A stretch of 64,000 bases of DNA from Schistocephalus solidus (GCA_017591395.1 WEDG01000438.1:154742-218741); one strand, 5' to 3'. Numbered from the stretch's first letter, positions 47,301 through 58,740 are shown. Numbers and translations: made by a program. The notes: generated from the letters alone by a model not told the origin.

Positions 47301-47545
47301 TGGATCGAGAGCCTACACCATCAGACAGCAGCACCAGGTCACTGGCCGTGACGCCTGTTCTACACACGCTCAAGTTAAAACGAGTTTAAGTCCCTGTGGA
47401 TGGGGAGACAGGCGGGCTTGAGAAATAACGGACTTACAACAGTGCGAGATTCGTTCGGCAGGGTTGCCATGAATCTAATAAGATGGGGAGGCCGGTGATG
47501 CCTGTTACATAGTAATCGCAGTCTACTAGCATTTGACATAGCGCT
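44395..47545. other. MTSS intron 3, stretch without supported genes
   Basis: It holds a minus-strand frame at 45,958-46,419 (153 codons) with no motif known to me, and a (CA)n of 15 bases at 46,450-46,464. GC-rich frames on both strands at 47,043-47,420 are unassigned. I looked here for a small exon that would repair the phase between exons 3 and 4 and found none I could support. Confidence 0.3.
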
Positions 47546-47548
47546 CAC

Positions 47549-48165
47549 CTGGCACGAGTTTGGTTGTGACTGACTGGAAAGCATCGACAACTGTGGTCCA
47601 CTTGAGGCGGAGGAAACACTGTCATTGGCATGGAGATTTGACTCGACGTGTTAGGTCTACAGCCGCCGCCACTAGAAGAAAAACCATTGCGCAAGACAGC
47701 GGAGGAGTGTGTGGCCGTCACCGCGTAACCACCCGCACTGTTGGTGCTGCCGCTGTAGGCAGACAAACTATTTTGATCACTGATGGACGAGCTCAGGAGG
47801 CCTGCCTGAGACACCGAAATCTGCACAGCATTGCCGCCCTCGCTAGACTGTCCAGATGTAGTGCAGTCGGCGGAAAGGTCGCCGCTGCCCTGCTGCTGAG
47901 GATGATGCTGTTTGCGGTTGAAAATAATGGCCGCCGCGGCAGCAGCAAAGGCGTCCTCCTGACTGGTCCTCTCACCTAGTACTGGGGCTCCAAGGGAAGT
48001 CCCGGTACGCGGACTGCGGTGCGCATTCCCACCTCGACTGCCAGCCCGAGCGAGGATGGCCTCAGCCTCGTCGAGCAGTTGGTCAGGATGTTCGGTGGCA
48101 ATAGAGAGGGCCTGCAAAAGCTCCTGTAGGTTGGATATCTCACTCAGCATACTAGTTTCCGATTC
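47549..48165 (-). CDS. MTSS1: MTSS-type gene, exon 3 (end of I-BAR domain, Ser/Gln-rich linker)
   Basis: The acceptor cttttttttcag opens the exon at 48,165 in phase 0, directly after exon 2's KPSL. The start ESETSMLSEISNLQELLQAL aligns with the last I-BAR helix of vertebrate MTSS1 (ML-EI--LQ--). Next come HPDQLLDEAEAILARAG, an Ala run (AFAAAAAAIIF), HHPQQQG and Ser-rich sequence. The donor ccag followed by gtgagc is excellent. In the main frame the exon leaves phase 2, which clashes with exon 4 (phase 0). In the next frame the last 100 bases read NDSVSSASSGPQLSMLSSQ, then SQPNSCQ, and leave phase 0. That frame is closed by TAA at 47,653-47,651. Either a one-base indel near 47,600-47,650 or a missed exon explains this. 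The family call is firm. Confidence 0.85.
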
Positions 48166-48169
48166 CTGA

Positions 48170-48310
48170 AAAAAAAGGCACAAGGATGATGCACGATCAC
48201 TGTCAACTTACGAGGACTGTATACAGTCGAGCTGCAGCAGGTTGAGTCAGCGAAAGTTCATGGTAGTTACCACAGCCCATAGATCAGGATTCGCTAAACA
48301 ACGTCTATGT
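48170..48310. other. MTSS intron 2, acceptor-proximal part
   Basis: Pyrimidine-rich on the minus strand next to exon 3; nothing else. Confidence 0.35.
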
Positions 48311-48314
48311 GCTC

Positions 48315-48560
48315 CCCTCCGGTATAACATGGGGATCGGAACGCCTCCCCCCCTCGTCCTAACCCTAAAACTTACCGTAAAAACCACACCTCAAGTATAG
48401 CCTTTATCTGAACAATAAACCTTATCTTTCCCCTAACCTTAAGCAAAATCCTCATTTTCCTGGAATTCACGTAAAGTCACCTACATTACGAGAGATTCCT
48501 ATTCTCCTATCCTGGCGAGGGAGGGGGAAGGGGGTCACAAAAACTATCCCAACTCAGAAA
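48315..48560. mobile_element. MITE with telomere-like core, copy 5
   Basis: The core has cctaaccctaaaacttaccg and cccctaaccttaagcaaaat. The right arm has the family phrase ttcctggaattcacgtaaag, then tcacctacattacgagagat and tcctattctcctat. The left arm is eroded. The orientation is the same as copies 1 and 4. Confidence 0.6.
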
Positions 48561-48564
48561 TGCT

Positions 48565-50085
48565 TGCAAGAATCGCTGATAATGAAGGTAGCAAGTATTA
48601 GACTCCTTAGCTTAAATAAATCCCAAGAAGATGCAAATGCTCCCTAACTCAAGGACATCTACGTACTCCGAACTGAGGAAGGCTGGGGCAAAGAAAGGTA
48701 CAAAAACAGGCAGTGGAATGCAGCCATTTTTGAACTCTTCATTTAGACGGGCGGGAAAGTTTGCTTTAAAGAGTCCGACAAATTTTCTAAACGTCTTGCA
48801 GTAGTGATTTTTAGGTATGAGGTTGGTTCATGGTGTAGGCAACCGTTCAACTACAAAGTCGTAGACTCATTTGTAACGAGGTAGCCTGTTCACTCAAGCA
48901 TGACGGTCAGAAGCCTATTAAGAATTCTGATAGAAGTGATTCGATTGTTTATAGCGCGCAAGAGTTTCTAACGAAATCAATTCGAATGAGTTCGAGCAAA
49001 TCGTGAAGTAGGGCAGATACATTTCCTAATGAAAAGACTCGTAGACATTTGCAGATTCTAAACCTTTATCGGTAAACTTTGAAAGAAACGGGCACATGCA
49101 AAAATCTGCAGTGAGACAGCAGCAATTTGTTCCGACTATCGTCCTCCTCCGAGCTTCGTTTCATCCAGCCTGCTTCAGGTGTGCTTAGTCAAAAAAAAAT
49201 ATGAGGTGCAGGGTGTCAGTGAATGTACTATAGCAAATTAATGATGCAGTATGGAGAACCTAGGAGACCCTCAAAGGGGGGCGGGTGTCGAAAGCTGTTT
49301 TTTATAACATTCTGTAGGTCAGTTCCTACGATAAGTGCTTTATGCCGGTCCATGCCGATGTTTAGCATATCGTCCAAGATGTGCTGCATGCCGAAATAAG
49401 TTGCGTAGGATGCACGTGGAACCACGGGGTAGCCGCTGAATGCGGCATGAAAATACCAGTAAGAACGGTTTTAAGGAATGTCTTTGTTGAGGATTCGACC
49501 TTTGCATGCCCTTTCCCATAGGAGAAAGTTATGATGACCGAGCCACACGAGTCCGGGTGAGTTGCCTTCATTGGGCCGTTCGCATGGCGCCATCCACAAA
49601 GCGACAACAAAGTGTTAGTTTTATCAGGACACAACGTTCCTATTCAGACAGGCTTTATGGTAGATTATCAACTAGTTTTAGCCGAGCAAAAAGCAGGTGT
49701 GAATAACAGGTTATCACAGAAAGTAACAGACTGCTGTGGTGAGGAGTGATCAAACAAAGCAAGCGGTTGACTCAATGAGATCGCAAGTGTTTAGAATTAA
49801 GCAAAAGCGGGAGGGCAGTATCAAAATTAAAAGCCCTCTGTTGTGAATGTCGAGAGGTTTCGAGTGTAAACAGTTCTAAGATTCAATTTTTATTCAGTAA
49901 CGGGCGTCCATCTGCTTCCTATAGCCATGTCATGTGTATTAACACAGAAAACTGTCAAGTAAAGGCAACAATTTCCTGTAAGGTGTGTACAGAGCAGACG
50001 AACTGCGTGGAATGACGAAAGAAAATCTCACGGCAAGTAGAAGAGTGAAGCTTTAGACTACGTTGTATCACCTTAAAATCTAACT
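48565..50085. other. MTSS intron 2, no feature seen
   Basis: Frames near 49,228-49,706 on both strands have no motif. No repeats shared with the rest of the window. Confidence 0.35.
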
Positions 50086-50089
50086 GAGA

Positions 50090-50415
50090 ATAAATCGTGG
50101 GTAAGGATGCCTTGTATGGCCGCAGAAACAGGAGACAGGAATAGGGAATATATGTGGCTTTGCGTTAAATTCCAAGGCAATCATGTTTAGGATTAAGGTG
50201 AGGGTTAGGTTTAAACTTGAGGTTAAGGTCAGAGTTGGGGTTTGGGTCATGATTAGGCTTAGGGTGAAGGTTTTTAACGTGTTAACTGAACGGCTTGGGT
50301 ATATTTACTCTTCCTAAAATTTACCGTAAGCCCACCTATTTTAAGCGGGCGGGGCGGTTCCTTTTGTCGTGTTCTGTTTAGGCGGCCATACAAGGCATCC
50401 CTAACAAATTTTGTT
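50090..50415. mobile_element. MITE with telomere-like core, copy 6 (best preserved)
   Basis: Both arms are clear. The left arm reads gtaaggatgccttgtatggc and the right arm ends gccatacaaggcatccctaa, its inverse. Arm similarity continues inward for about 80 bp, through aggaac/ttcct and the ctttgcgttaaattccaag versus cctaaaatttaccgtaagcc blocks. The core (about 50,190-50,275) is G-rich TTAGG-like: ggtgagggttaggtttaaac, ggttaaggtcagagttgggg. There is no coding frame and I could not define a target duplication. Confidence 0.75.
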
Positions 50416-50419
50416 TCGA

Positions 50420-51055
50420 TTAATGGCGTAGCACTCGGATAGTGAGTAGATAACAGCTGCCTTTTCTGTTAACCTGCTTTTAGGGAGAAGGCAATTAAAC
50501 TGAAATGCCGCACCACATGGCCTTTAATTGAGAACAGCTTTTAAATCAGCACCTAGGAATGCCAGTAGAGAGATGCATTTGTTTTATTGCGTGCGTCGAT
50601 AGCTAGCCAGACTTTGTATGATGATATGTAGTCAGGGTCACTTTTCCGTCATGCGTGACGATTTTACGACAATCCAGAATGAAATAATGCTAGTTTTCGT
50701 CGAAATTTAAAATGGCTTAGAGTCACTGAGGTGAATAGGGGAGGCTTTTGCAGCGGGCACTGATTATTTTTTTTAATCCATCAAGTACATGTACTTGACG
50801 CTGCTGCGATTCATGCTCGGCCTCACTAACGTGACAAACAGTACTTTTCAAAGAAAACAGGTTATTTGAGTTTCATCCACTCTCCTTTCCAACGAAGAAG
50901 ACCAAGGAGAAAATATTTAAGAACTATCCGCAAGCCTTAAAAGAAAGTGTCGAGTCTTCGCACCAACGACGATTATATGTATGCCACAGCGGACATCATA
51001 TTCCGTCTTATCTCCCATCTTGGATATAGGCACACGGACAGCTGACTCTCAATCA
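50420..51055. other. MTSS intron 2, no feature seen
   Basis: AT-rich, no exon or shared repeat recognised. Confidence 0.35.
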
Positions 51056-51059
51056 TAAT

Positions 51060-51235
51060 CAACGATCACATCTTCCCGTACCTGTTCAAGCACTTCATGC
51101 AACCGGGACGCCGTGGTATCGACTTGGAGACTTCAGCGGGTGCCATTCTGTTGCACAGTCTCAATACCGTGCCAGAAATGGTTATTCCAGTCTCCCTCGT
51201 ATCTGTCGGTAATGATATTGTAAGTATAATTTGTG
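51060..51235 (-). repeat. Copy of a dispersed core repeat
   Basis: On the minus strand the phrase attaccgacagatacgaggg, then agactggaataaccatttct and ggcacg, matches the cores at 37,668 (plus), 41,609 (plus) and 2,055 (plus). The shared consensus is about 50 bases. It is probably the body of a SINE family. Confidence 0.5.
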
Positions 51236-51239
51236 AGCG

Positions 51240-52065
51240 CCAATTCTTCCTCCTGCTCAGGCAATAGGTCGATAGAATTCGACGAGGGAAACGCGGATTG
51301 GTGGTTTTTGAGAACGATGTGCCCTGAGTGGGTAGGTTCATCCGTGTGAGAGGAGGAGAAGCGAAAGATGAGTCACGTCAAGGCCTAAAAAGCGTCTGTA
51401 ATGATCTAGGTGCTCAAATGAAATCAGCTGTATCTAGAACTTCGCCCCCGTTGTTCTGGTTTACGAAAAGCAAACTATGTGATACTGATAATGGATGAGT
51501 AAGAGGATAAAGTATTTCCAGCACCGGGGGAAGCAAAAGACATCCATGCGCGCACTCTTCTAGTCTGATGGTAGACAAACGAACACCCATGAGGTCAAGT
51601 TCGCAGCAATGGCTCAGAATGCGCCACAACAATACGTGAATACCCTGCAAAATTATTTTAGCTAATAATAGAAAAGCCACGCGTACTGATGCCCTAAGTC
51701 AGTTCACCAAGTTTCTCTTATGAAGAGGGCTAAAAACGGTTGATAAGAACACCGACTACCTAGATTGGAAACGCAATTTTCGATAGCACAAAACTAACTT
51801 GTCAGCGTACAGAGGTGTTTCAAATAGCGTTGACTAGATTGTAAAAAGGGTCTTGGGTCGTTGCTTGCTGAAGGGCTGTTGTCTTGGAAGTACGATTCGG
51901 CATGTGGGACGACCGAATCCAGTGCAAGAACTGGCGAAAACACGACAGCTCTGAAAGTGCAATGGCAGCAGAGGGCTCAGATGAAATTGAGGTTTGACGA
52001 CGAAACATTCCGGTAGCAGAATGTACTTAATACTTGTGCTTGTTACGACTGTGATCATACCTAAT
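51240..52065. other. MTSS intron 2, no feature seen
   Basis: Minus frames at 51,414-51,680 and below 52,000 show no motif. The part next to 52,069 is probably the 3' side of the LINE fragment. Confidence 0.35.
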
Positions 52066-52068
52066 CTA

Positions 52069-53110
52069 TCAGGCCTCGATAATGCCATGGATTTTACCTC
52101 TCCACGGGTGACGATCCACGGCAGCAGACCTGGACAGCTCAACCCGTTCTCTTTGCCATCGAGGGAGGCTGAATATCGAAGTTCCGAGAACCACTTCCAT
52201 GTCTTGCCGAACTGTATCAAGCCAGAGTTTGAGTTGACCCCTCTTCGAAGCCTTCGATTGGGTAGCAGTGCCAGATCGAGGGCAGTAGCACTGAGCGCGT
52301 GCGGTGGGTGACGAAGAACGTGCCAAAACCACCTCAGTCGTCGTTCTGGATGACCTGGGATATCCTTCCGATTTTTTGCAGCGAATTCGGACCGTCTCAT
52401 TTGAGAGGGAATTGATGTACTTCACTTGAAGGATGGTCCTCAAGCAGGGATGGTCAAAAATCTCTAGTTTTAGTTCATCTTCCATGCGCACATCCCAGCA
52501 TTTACAGCCATAATGAAGGACAGACCAGACGGATGCACAGTACACGCGAACATTTGTGGCGATGGAGATATCGCGTTGGATCCATAGGTACCTTCTAAGG
52601 CTTGAGAAAACCTGACGAGCAGCATCGAGTCGGGAGAAAATGTAGTCCTTACTCTGTCCATTCGGCAGCAGCCTGGCTCCGAGGTATTTGAAACTGTCTG
52701 TCTCTTCACGATGACAGCCTTTAATTTCTAGAGGTGCTGCCTCATAGTCATGGATGCAGTTTGAAAACACTTTGGTCCTCCCAGCGTGCATAGACAAACC
52801 AACCGATTTAGCGACCGCATTCACCCGCGAAACCACAGACTGCAGATCACCAAACCTTGAAGCTATTAATGCGATATTATCGATATTTACGGACCAGAAC
52901 TCGCGCAGTGGTGGAGCGGTAATAAGCCCTAAGCATGGTGGTACATCATCTGCCATAGACTCACGATAGATAGAATCGAACGCAGCGGCAAAGTCAACAA
53001 AGCAGACGGCCACCAGTCGTTGGTAACTATAGCGGAATTCAACGATGCGCCCCAGAGCGAATATTTGGTCCGAAAATCCACCCCCTAGAACGGAATCTGG
53101 CTTGGTGGGG
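52069..53110 (-). pseudogene. LINE reverse-transcriptase fragment, copy B
   Basis: The minus frame of 314 codons (53,013-52,069), with a readable lead-in to about 53,110 (GGFSDQIFALGRIVEFRY), shows RT palm motif A as FVDFAAAFD (residues 5-13). Motif C has decayed to NIDNIALIA where YADDIALIA is expected, and then come KVFSNCI and SFKYLGARLLPNG. The region between A and C is too short, so a deletion removed motif B. The C-terminal part holds the conserved LKLWLDTVRQDMEVVLG and VELSRSAAVDRHPWRG. The piece with LRWFWHVLRHPPHALSATAL is in another frame, so there is at least one frameshift pair. The catalytic Asp pair of motif C is lost, so it is inactive. It lies in the MTSS intron between exons 3 and 2. 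Confidence 0.8.
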
Positions 53111-53114
53111 TCGC

Positions 53115-53950
53115 ATCCTAGTCACAAACAACATTGAATCGCCTGAGGATGACAACTGCAAGAATCATAGCAGCAACGTCGATAAGATTTATGCTATGGT
53201 AGTTCTCTCACCTCGTTTTATCTCTCCTCTTTTGAACAGGTACAAGGATGTCTGGGCTCCAGAATGAACGAATTTTCAATCACTATTCTCTTTTTCGCAA
53301 ACTTCAGCAGCTCACTTCGCTTATAGGAGAATTAGATTAGCAAATAGACGCAAGGTCGTGATATGCATGCAGGAGTTTATTGCTTCTTGCGTGTTCGAGT
53401 AAAACCGCATGCTCGATGCCAGTGGCGTAAAGAATCCTTCGAGTGGATAAGAGTACTGGCAAGCGCAATGGACGCAATATCAGCAAACTGTCTTCACAGG
53501 CCTTTCCAAGTAAAGAACCCTGTAACTTTGAACAGAAAAACGTATGAAAAGCAGCCTTAAAAACATTGGGAAGAAAAATATCCACAAGGAACAGCTATGT
53601 AGTGTGGCTCTGATCAACTGTAGAGATGGAGACCCTTACGCTCTCTCAGCACAAGGGGACTAGTGGCGTTATTTAAAGAGAAAAGCGGGTTCCGCCCTTA
53701 AAGAATCACATAACAGTTTACTTGTCCAGTAGAAATTGGGGAAACTGTCCCTTAGTCCTTTTAGATGCATTCCGCAAGCTTTTAGCCGTAAAATATAGTA
53801 CCCTAGTTAACACTAAGAGCATCACTCTAGGAGAGTGAGAGAGAGGATCTGCACTTAGGGACTTTCGTTATCTCACCACTCATCGAGCAGAGAGAGATCA
53901 AATAATATAAGTATAAAGACGGTTTCATTAGTTCATTAAACAAAAAACTT
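53115..53950. other. MTSS intron 2, donor-proximal part
   Basis: No feature other than the exon 2 donor at its right end. Confidence 0.35.
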
Positions 53951-53952
53951 AC

Positions 53953-54415
53953 CAGAGAGGGCTTCAAAGAGTCAACGAAGAAGCAGTAGCGATCTCTTTC
54001 CGCGAGCATAAGCCGACGTATGGAAGACCGTTCGACGTCCTCTAACCGACGTACTTTATCCTCGATTGCTTGCAAAGCAGCTTCCGTTTGAACAGCCAGT
54101 GAACTTGTTGTGGTAAAGGCGCGGCTCCCTCGACTAGTCGAGGTGGGGCGACTAGGGGGTTGCAGAGGTGGTGGCTGACCCAAACCGATGCCAGGACCGA
54201 TTCTCTGGTTCGATACACCGCCGCTGCTGTCCCTTGAGCTGCTCTCGTGTTTCGATAGCTTTCGCTGAAGGCGATTGGCCTCGGCAACAGCACGCTTGAG
54301 TTCTGCGCGAGCGCGCTTGGCGTCTCGACTGTGTTGCTTTTCTATCTGACTTACGGCCCGTTTCCAGTCATCCAAACGCGATGACAGTGGATTTGCCAAG
54401 CAGGTTACAAGCTGA
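53953..54415 (-). CDS. MTSS1: MTSS-type gene, exon 2 (I-BAR domain helices)
   Basis: This is the core of the inverse-BAR (IMD) domain, which dimerises, binds PIP2-rich membrane and pushes it outward into filopodia-like protrusions. The acceptor ttttgttacttcag opens at 54,415 and ctg followed by gtaagt closes at 53,953. A split AA/T codon (Asn) joins exon 1, giving KLKSMSNQLVTCLANPLSSR, which aligns without gaps to the vertebrate MTSS1 region ending INPLQEQMEEW. It continues LDDWKRAVSQIEKQHSRDAK and RARAELKRAV. A Ser/Pro/Gly-rich insert (HESSSRDSSGG ... SRPTSTSRGS) of about 50 residues follows, longer than in vertebrates. The exon ends with DVERSSIRRLMLAERDRYCF, equivalent to ETEKQAVRKALIEERGRFC. 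Many Lys/Arg on the helices fit membrane binding. Confidence 0.92.
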
Positions 54416-54419
54416 CTGA

Positions 54420-57400
54420 AGTAACAAAAGGTTGATGTTACTAATAACTCAAAATACGAGCAAGTAAAAAAGATATCCCTGATTCGAATTCGAGACGGTT
54501 AGGTAGCAAAGTCAAAACATAAAACAGGCAGTGTTCCAATACTTAGAGTGATAGAGCTTTAGGAGGAGGGTGTCAAGCTAACTTATTTTCCTGATCAATC
54601 TATATCCCATTAGTGATCCAATACTTCAATTGTAACATGCGTAAAGCTCAATTCTAGGGTACTCATCCGTCCTGACTTCTATCTGTTCAGTTTACGCTAT
54701 CTCGCTCGTGTGGGGACTATTCTGACTACAACAGGAGGAATAATACAAACGGGAGTAATTCGTGTACTTCAGTCTCCACCGGTAGCATAACACCCGACTT
54801 GCGCAGTCGATTTTCTCAGTGAAACATACAAAAATGTCTAAGAAACGTATATTGTTATGACCTCCCAAAAGTTCGCGATTTCGAAGCCTAGTAGACTGGT
54901 GGTCGGTTAGCCTACTTATTAAATGAGCTATCTGAACACCTCGCTGCTTATAAAAAGACATTTAAGACTAGATTATAAAGCTGCGAGGGAAGTTTGATTC
55001 CAGGAAATAATACAGACGCGAGAAATCGCGTCATCATATGCTTTCATACTCCTGTACTCCGGGTGGCCTCTGGATGAATGCTACAGCAAAACTAGAGAAA
55101 CACGATGACCAAAATTCAAATATAGTGGATGTGCTACCTCGTGAAATGTCAATCAAAGTTCTACAATATGTTTTCTAGTATAAAATACAACGTGAGTAGG
55201 TTTGTAATATTAACTATCGCGCAGCATAATCCCCAGATATTTCAGTCACTGCAGAAAGCCGGCCGTTGAATCCGTTTCTTTCCAGCCTATGTAAAAACGG
55301 CACTCAATAAAAATGACTAGTTAGGTTGGGTGCATGTTTTTATTGATTGCCGAAGCCCTTGTAGATTTAAATATTTTATAGAAAAACGTGCATAAAAATA
55401 TCTTTTGTAATCATTTGGTAGCAAATTACTTTATAAATTTCTATACTGGAAGATGTGGTATCTTTCGGTTTTCAAAAAAACGTTTGTTAATTCCCGAATA
55501 ATTGTGCACTGGATCTGTAACTACATCCGTAATTAAGGTTTCAAAACTACAAGCTGAGTACGTTCAGTTTATAGGAAATCATGTATTTCTATAGGCTATT
55601 GATAAGACGTCAGATAAATTTCATAAAAATTTTAGTGGATGCGGATTACATCGTAAATGTTACAATCAGCATTAATAAATGGTTTATGAATTGAAAGTTC
55701 ACTGTCATTCACTGTTCATTAGATAACACATCTACTTTACTCAACGGGTGGTGGCTTTGACGTTATGACTTGAAAGCAGCAACATAAAACGACGTATAAA
55801 ATGCATTCTCTTGTGCAAAAATTAACCTTGGTAATTTTACTAACACAAAACACGACACATTCAAGTGTAAATCGGCATTACTTAAAATTCCAGGTGATTC
55901 CCTATATAAATAACCGGTGAAAATCATACCTTTGCGTTCGTGCGTGATCTATGGGTGATAATTCATCCAACCGAGGAATTTTTACGGGAATGATGTGCGT
56001 GGACTTTCAAATTGAATTTTGTCAGCAGGTTTGGAAAGGTTTGAATAACAATGTGCATTTTGAGAATTCAGAACAAGCAAACCTGGTTTGTGTACGTTTG
56101 CCAGGTTGCGTCGCAAAACGCAGAGATAATGCCGGCAAAAAATATGCATAGACATACCCGTATTATCTAGCTTAAAATAAGTAGCTTACAAATGACTGAA
56201 GAAGGGTCAGGCATGTTTGTTGAAGTTATTTTTAGGTATGTCAGATGGTTGGTTTAGTTTAAATAGGTAACTGGTGTAATTTAGAACAGGAGCGAGTGAT
56301 GATAGGGTTTAATAAGCATTCTGAAGTTGCTAGGATCGCTCTGCAGCATCTCTGTAAACAAGGACAACGTAAAGACCTGTTCACGTAAGTCTGTAGTGAG
56401 AAAACTCTTAACGAATCACGGTTTCTTTGTTCGGTCATCCTATGAATGTGATTGAAAAAAGCAGCTTCGGGAAAGTATTTCAGTAACGAATCACCATATT
56501 GGCGAAATTTTCAAATATTTGTTTAAATATATTCCTTCGATATCCAAAACGTATGGACATTGCCTCTCCTGGCGAGCAGCTGAGCACACCAAAAAATCAG
56601 TTAATCAATAGTTGCGTCTGTCTAATATATTTAACCGTGTTATCTGCGACAACATTCAATTTGTGGCTTTATTGCACTATACCCTAATAATTGGCTCGCA
56701 GTACAAATATACCAAAAGCTCCTGTTTAAGGCAGAATACAACCATGGAATTTCAAAAGTAAAGTCCGCTCGATCCCCTTGACGTGAGCATTTAATTCTGG
56801 GTGCAAGTTCGAAACTGCGTCGTGGCGCAAGCCATGTTTTAGCAACTCTGAATACGACAAAATGGAAGAGGTGAAAAACTGCTGGAATTAGGAACACTTT
56901 GCAACAGCATGAACGCTGCTGAGTTCTTAAGTCGGACAGGTTTGATGGTCACTGCTCAGAAAATGGGCTCTTAGTATCTCTAATGTTACCAAACGGTGGT
57001 TTGTGCGTTCGAACTACTCTTGTCGTGCCAATTTGGACGTCAGTTCTATGCAGAGAATAGATATGGATAAACGGTCTGAAAGGAAAAACGCACAGATTAA
57101 ACTTACAGATCATGAAGGCGTATGTGAAGTATATTGGCTATCTCTTATAGTACTATGCGCACGATCGAATAAGAAACACGAGTAGGCGAGCTTCTGCAAA
57201 GACTGTAAGACAAAGTACAACATACGGATGAGTGCTGTTCAGAAAAAAAGAAGCGGTCTTGTCACTCTAAGCACCTTATACGCGGAAACTGAAAGTGGCA
57301 TAGCGATCTCAAAATGGGATAATGTGCAACTGCTGGTGGCCACATGAAAACTCAGTAGATGATAGGTCGGCCAGGTCCTGTCTCAGTCCGTAGTTATCTA

Positions 57401-57730
57401 GCTAGTGCAGAGAGGCAGCTCATACGCATTGAAGACCTCTTTAATAAACAGTACATATTTATGCCAAACTAACACCAGTTACCTTAACATTTTGCGATGG
57501 AGACAAAACCTCTCCGTAGGATGCACCAATACGCGGGGGAAAGTGCAAAACCTTTAAAACTTAATCAAACCTGGAGAAAATTATCGCAGACAAAGGATTA
57601 AAAAAATAGTAAGGAATATGGCAGAATGGTTACACAACAGAATGTTAAAAATAAAAATTTACCCAAAGTCAAGTATAAAGAAAATGCGAAATAATTCCAA
57701 AATGGGCAGTCTGACAATTTAAAAGCTTAT
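54420..57730. other. MTSS intron 1
   Basis: A 3.3-kb AT-rich intron. A copy of the 9.4-kb repeat family lies at about 55,000-55,560 and nothing else is recognised. Small frames at 54,692-54,961, 55,951-56,151, 56,499-56,897 and 57,003-57,185 are without motif. Confidence 0.5.
55000..55560. repeat. AT-rich dispersed repeat, second location
   Basis: gtaatattaactatcgcgca followed by cagatatttcagtcactgca, and ggtatctttcggttttcaaa, match phrases at 9,405-9,455 and 9,645-9,680 in the same order and orientation. It is diverged. It lies in intron 1 of the MTSS gene. Confidence 0.4.
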
Positions 57731-57735
57731 CTTAC

Positions 57736-57894
57736 TTGCTCATAGACTTCAGCTTTGTGCCAAGTCTCTTTTGACGCATGCATAATCGTGTGAGAGAGGC
57801 GCCGATTTCTTTGCTTCCTCCAGTTGTCTTCGAAGCAAGATCAGCCAATCGCTGAACTGAGTCGAAAAACGAGTTTGAAGCATGCACCGCAGCT
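57736..57894 (-). CDS. MTSS1: MTSS-type gene, exon 1 in this window (I-BAR domain)
   Basis: The acceptor gtttatttttttag opens the exon at 57,894 and gcaa followed by gtaaga closes it at 57,736 (phase 2). The correct frame reads AVHASNSFFDSVQRLADLAS, then KTTGGSKEIGASLTRLCMRQ, then KRLGTKLKSMS. It aligns without gaps to vertebrate MTSS1 from AAAAFLDAFQKVADMAT to the RGGTREIGSALTRMCMR motif. A different frame across the same bases (57,749-57,949) is a shadow. The entry needs two bases from an upstream exon carrying the first roughly 50 residues of the I-BAR domain. I do not see that exon up to 64,000, so it probably lies beyond the right edge or is too short to recognise. Confidence 0.9.
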
Positions 57895-57899
57895 CTAAA

Positions 57900-58740
57900 A
57901 AAATAAACACGATGGGAATCTTACCGGAGTATTGTTGAAAGCTTTCCACCCCTGTTTATTACGTCCTCCCAAAGTGATGAGCCACCCTAAATAAAACGTG
58001 AGCAACAGCAAAATCGCATGCCTTAATATCACCCAGAAGGCTTGAATATAATGTCCTTAACTCGACACATTTATCTAAATCAGCCGACGTCATACTCCGA
58101 ATTTATAAATGCATATCATCCCAAAAAAGGCGAACGAAAAAACGACCACCAAAGCGTGGGCGCTTTACCAAATGCAGTTGGTATCCGTGCCTCTTGTTTA
58201 ATTAATCACAAAGGTCAGCAGCTCAGTGTATAATAGGCTACAAGAAAAAAAGGGTAATTTATTAAGGATTTTTGGTCCCAGCTAATATTGCAAAGGTACT
58301 TGTTTTTACTTGAGCCCTGGGTGCTCAGAAAACATACAAAACTATACAAATAAGAGATACAGCACTAAAAACCAAGGCAGCAAGAATTAATTTCAACTGA
58401 AATTTAGCAGAAACATAACTTGTTTCTGGACGTTATAAAAAGCTATGGTGCATCAATCAGCTCATTTCAGGAAAAAATCAAATAAAAGCCTTAGAAAATC
58501 CAACTAAAAATGACTTTTACGTATCAGAAGCTAAAAAGATGTGAAACCAAAATGTTAAGTGAACAAGGAGAGCAATATTTCATATCGCACAGCGAGATTA
58601 AATACAATGATATGCATATATCCACCAAATGGGTCTACCAAATGATTAGCAGATGAACTTAAATGATGCCACCACATTTAGGTTGCTATAGATATTTTAA
58701 AGGTTCTTCTCGTTTAAGTGTATCGATGTCTCACACAACG
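57900..58740. other. Upstream MTSS intron, no feature seen
   Basis: AT-rich, ending in an AAT/ATA-rich simple tract (about 58,745-58,820) that flanks the transposon. Confidence 0.4.

Noticed and set aside
47560..47979. Plus-strand protein of 139 residues
   Set aside because: It lies entirely opposite MTSS exon 3, whose homology, splice sites and strand are clear; the plus frame is a shadow of a GC-rich exon.
52069..53013. Active LINE reverse transcriptase
   Set aside because: Motif B is deleted, the motif C aspartate pair is not intact (NIDN in place of YADD) and part of the C-terminus is in another frame.
57749..57949. Minus frame reading ELRCMLQTRFSTQFSDW
   Set aside because: It overlaps exon 1 in another frame; only the neighbouring frame gives the I-BAR motif GGSKEIGASLTRLCMR and joins exon 2 in phase.
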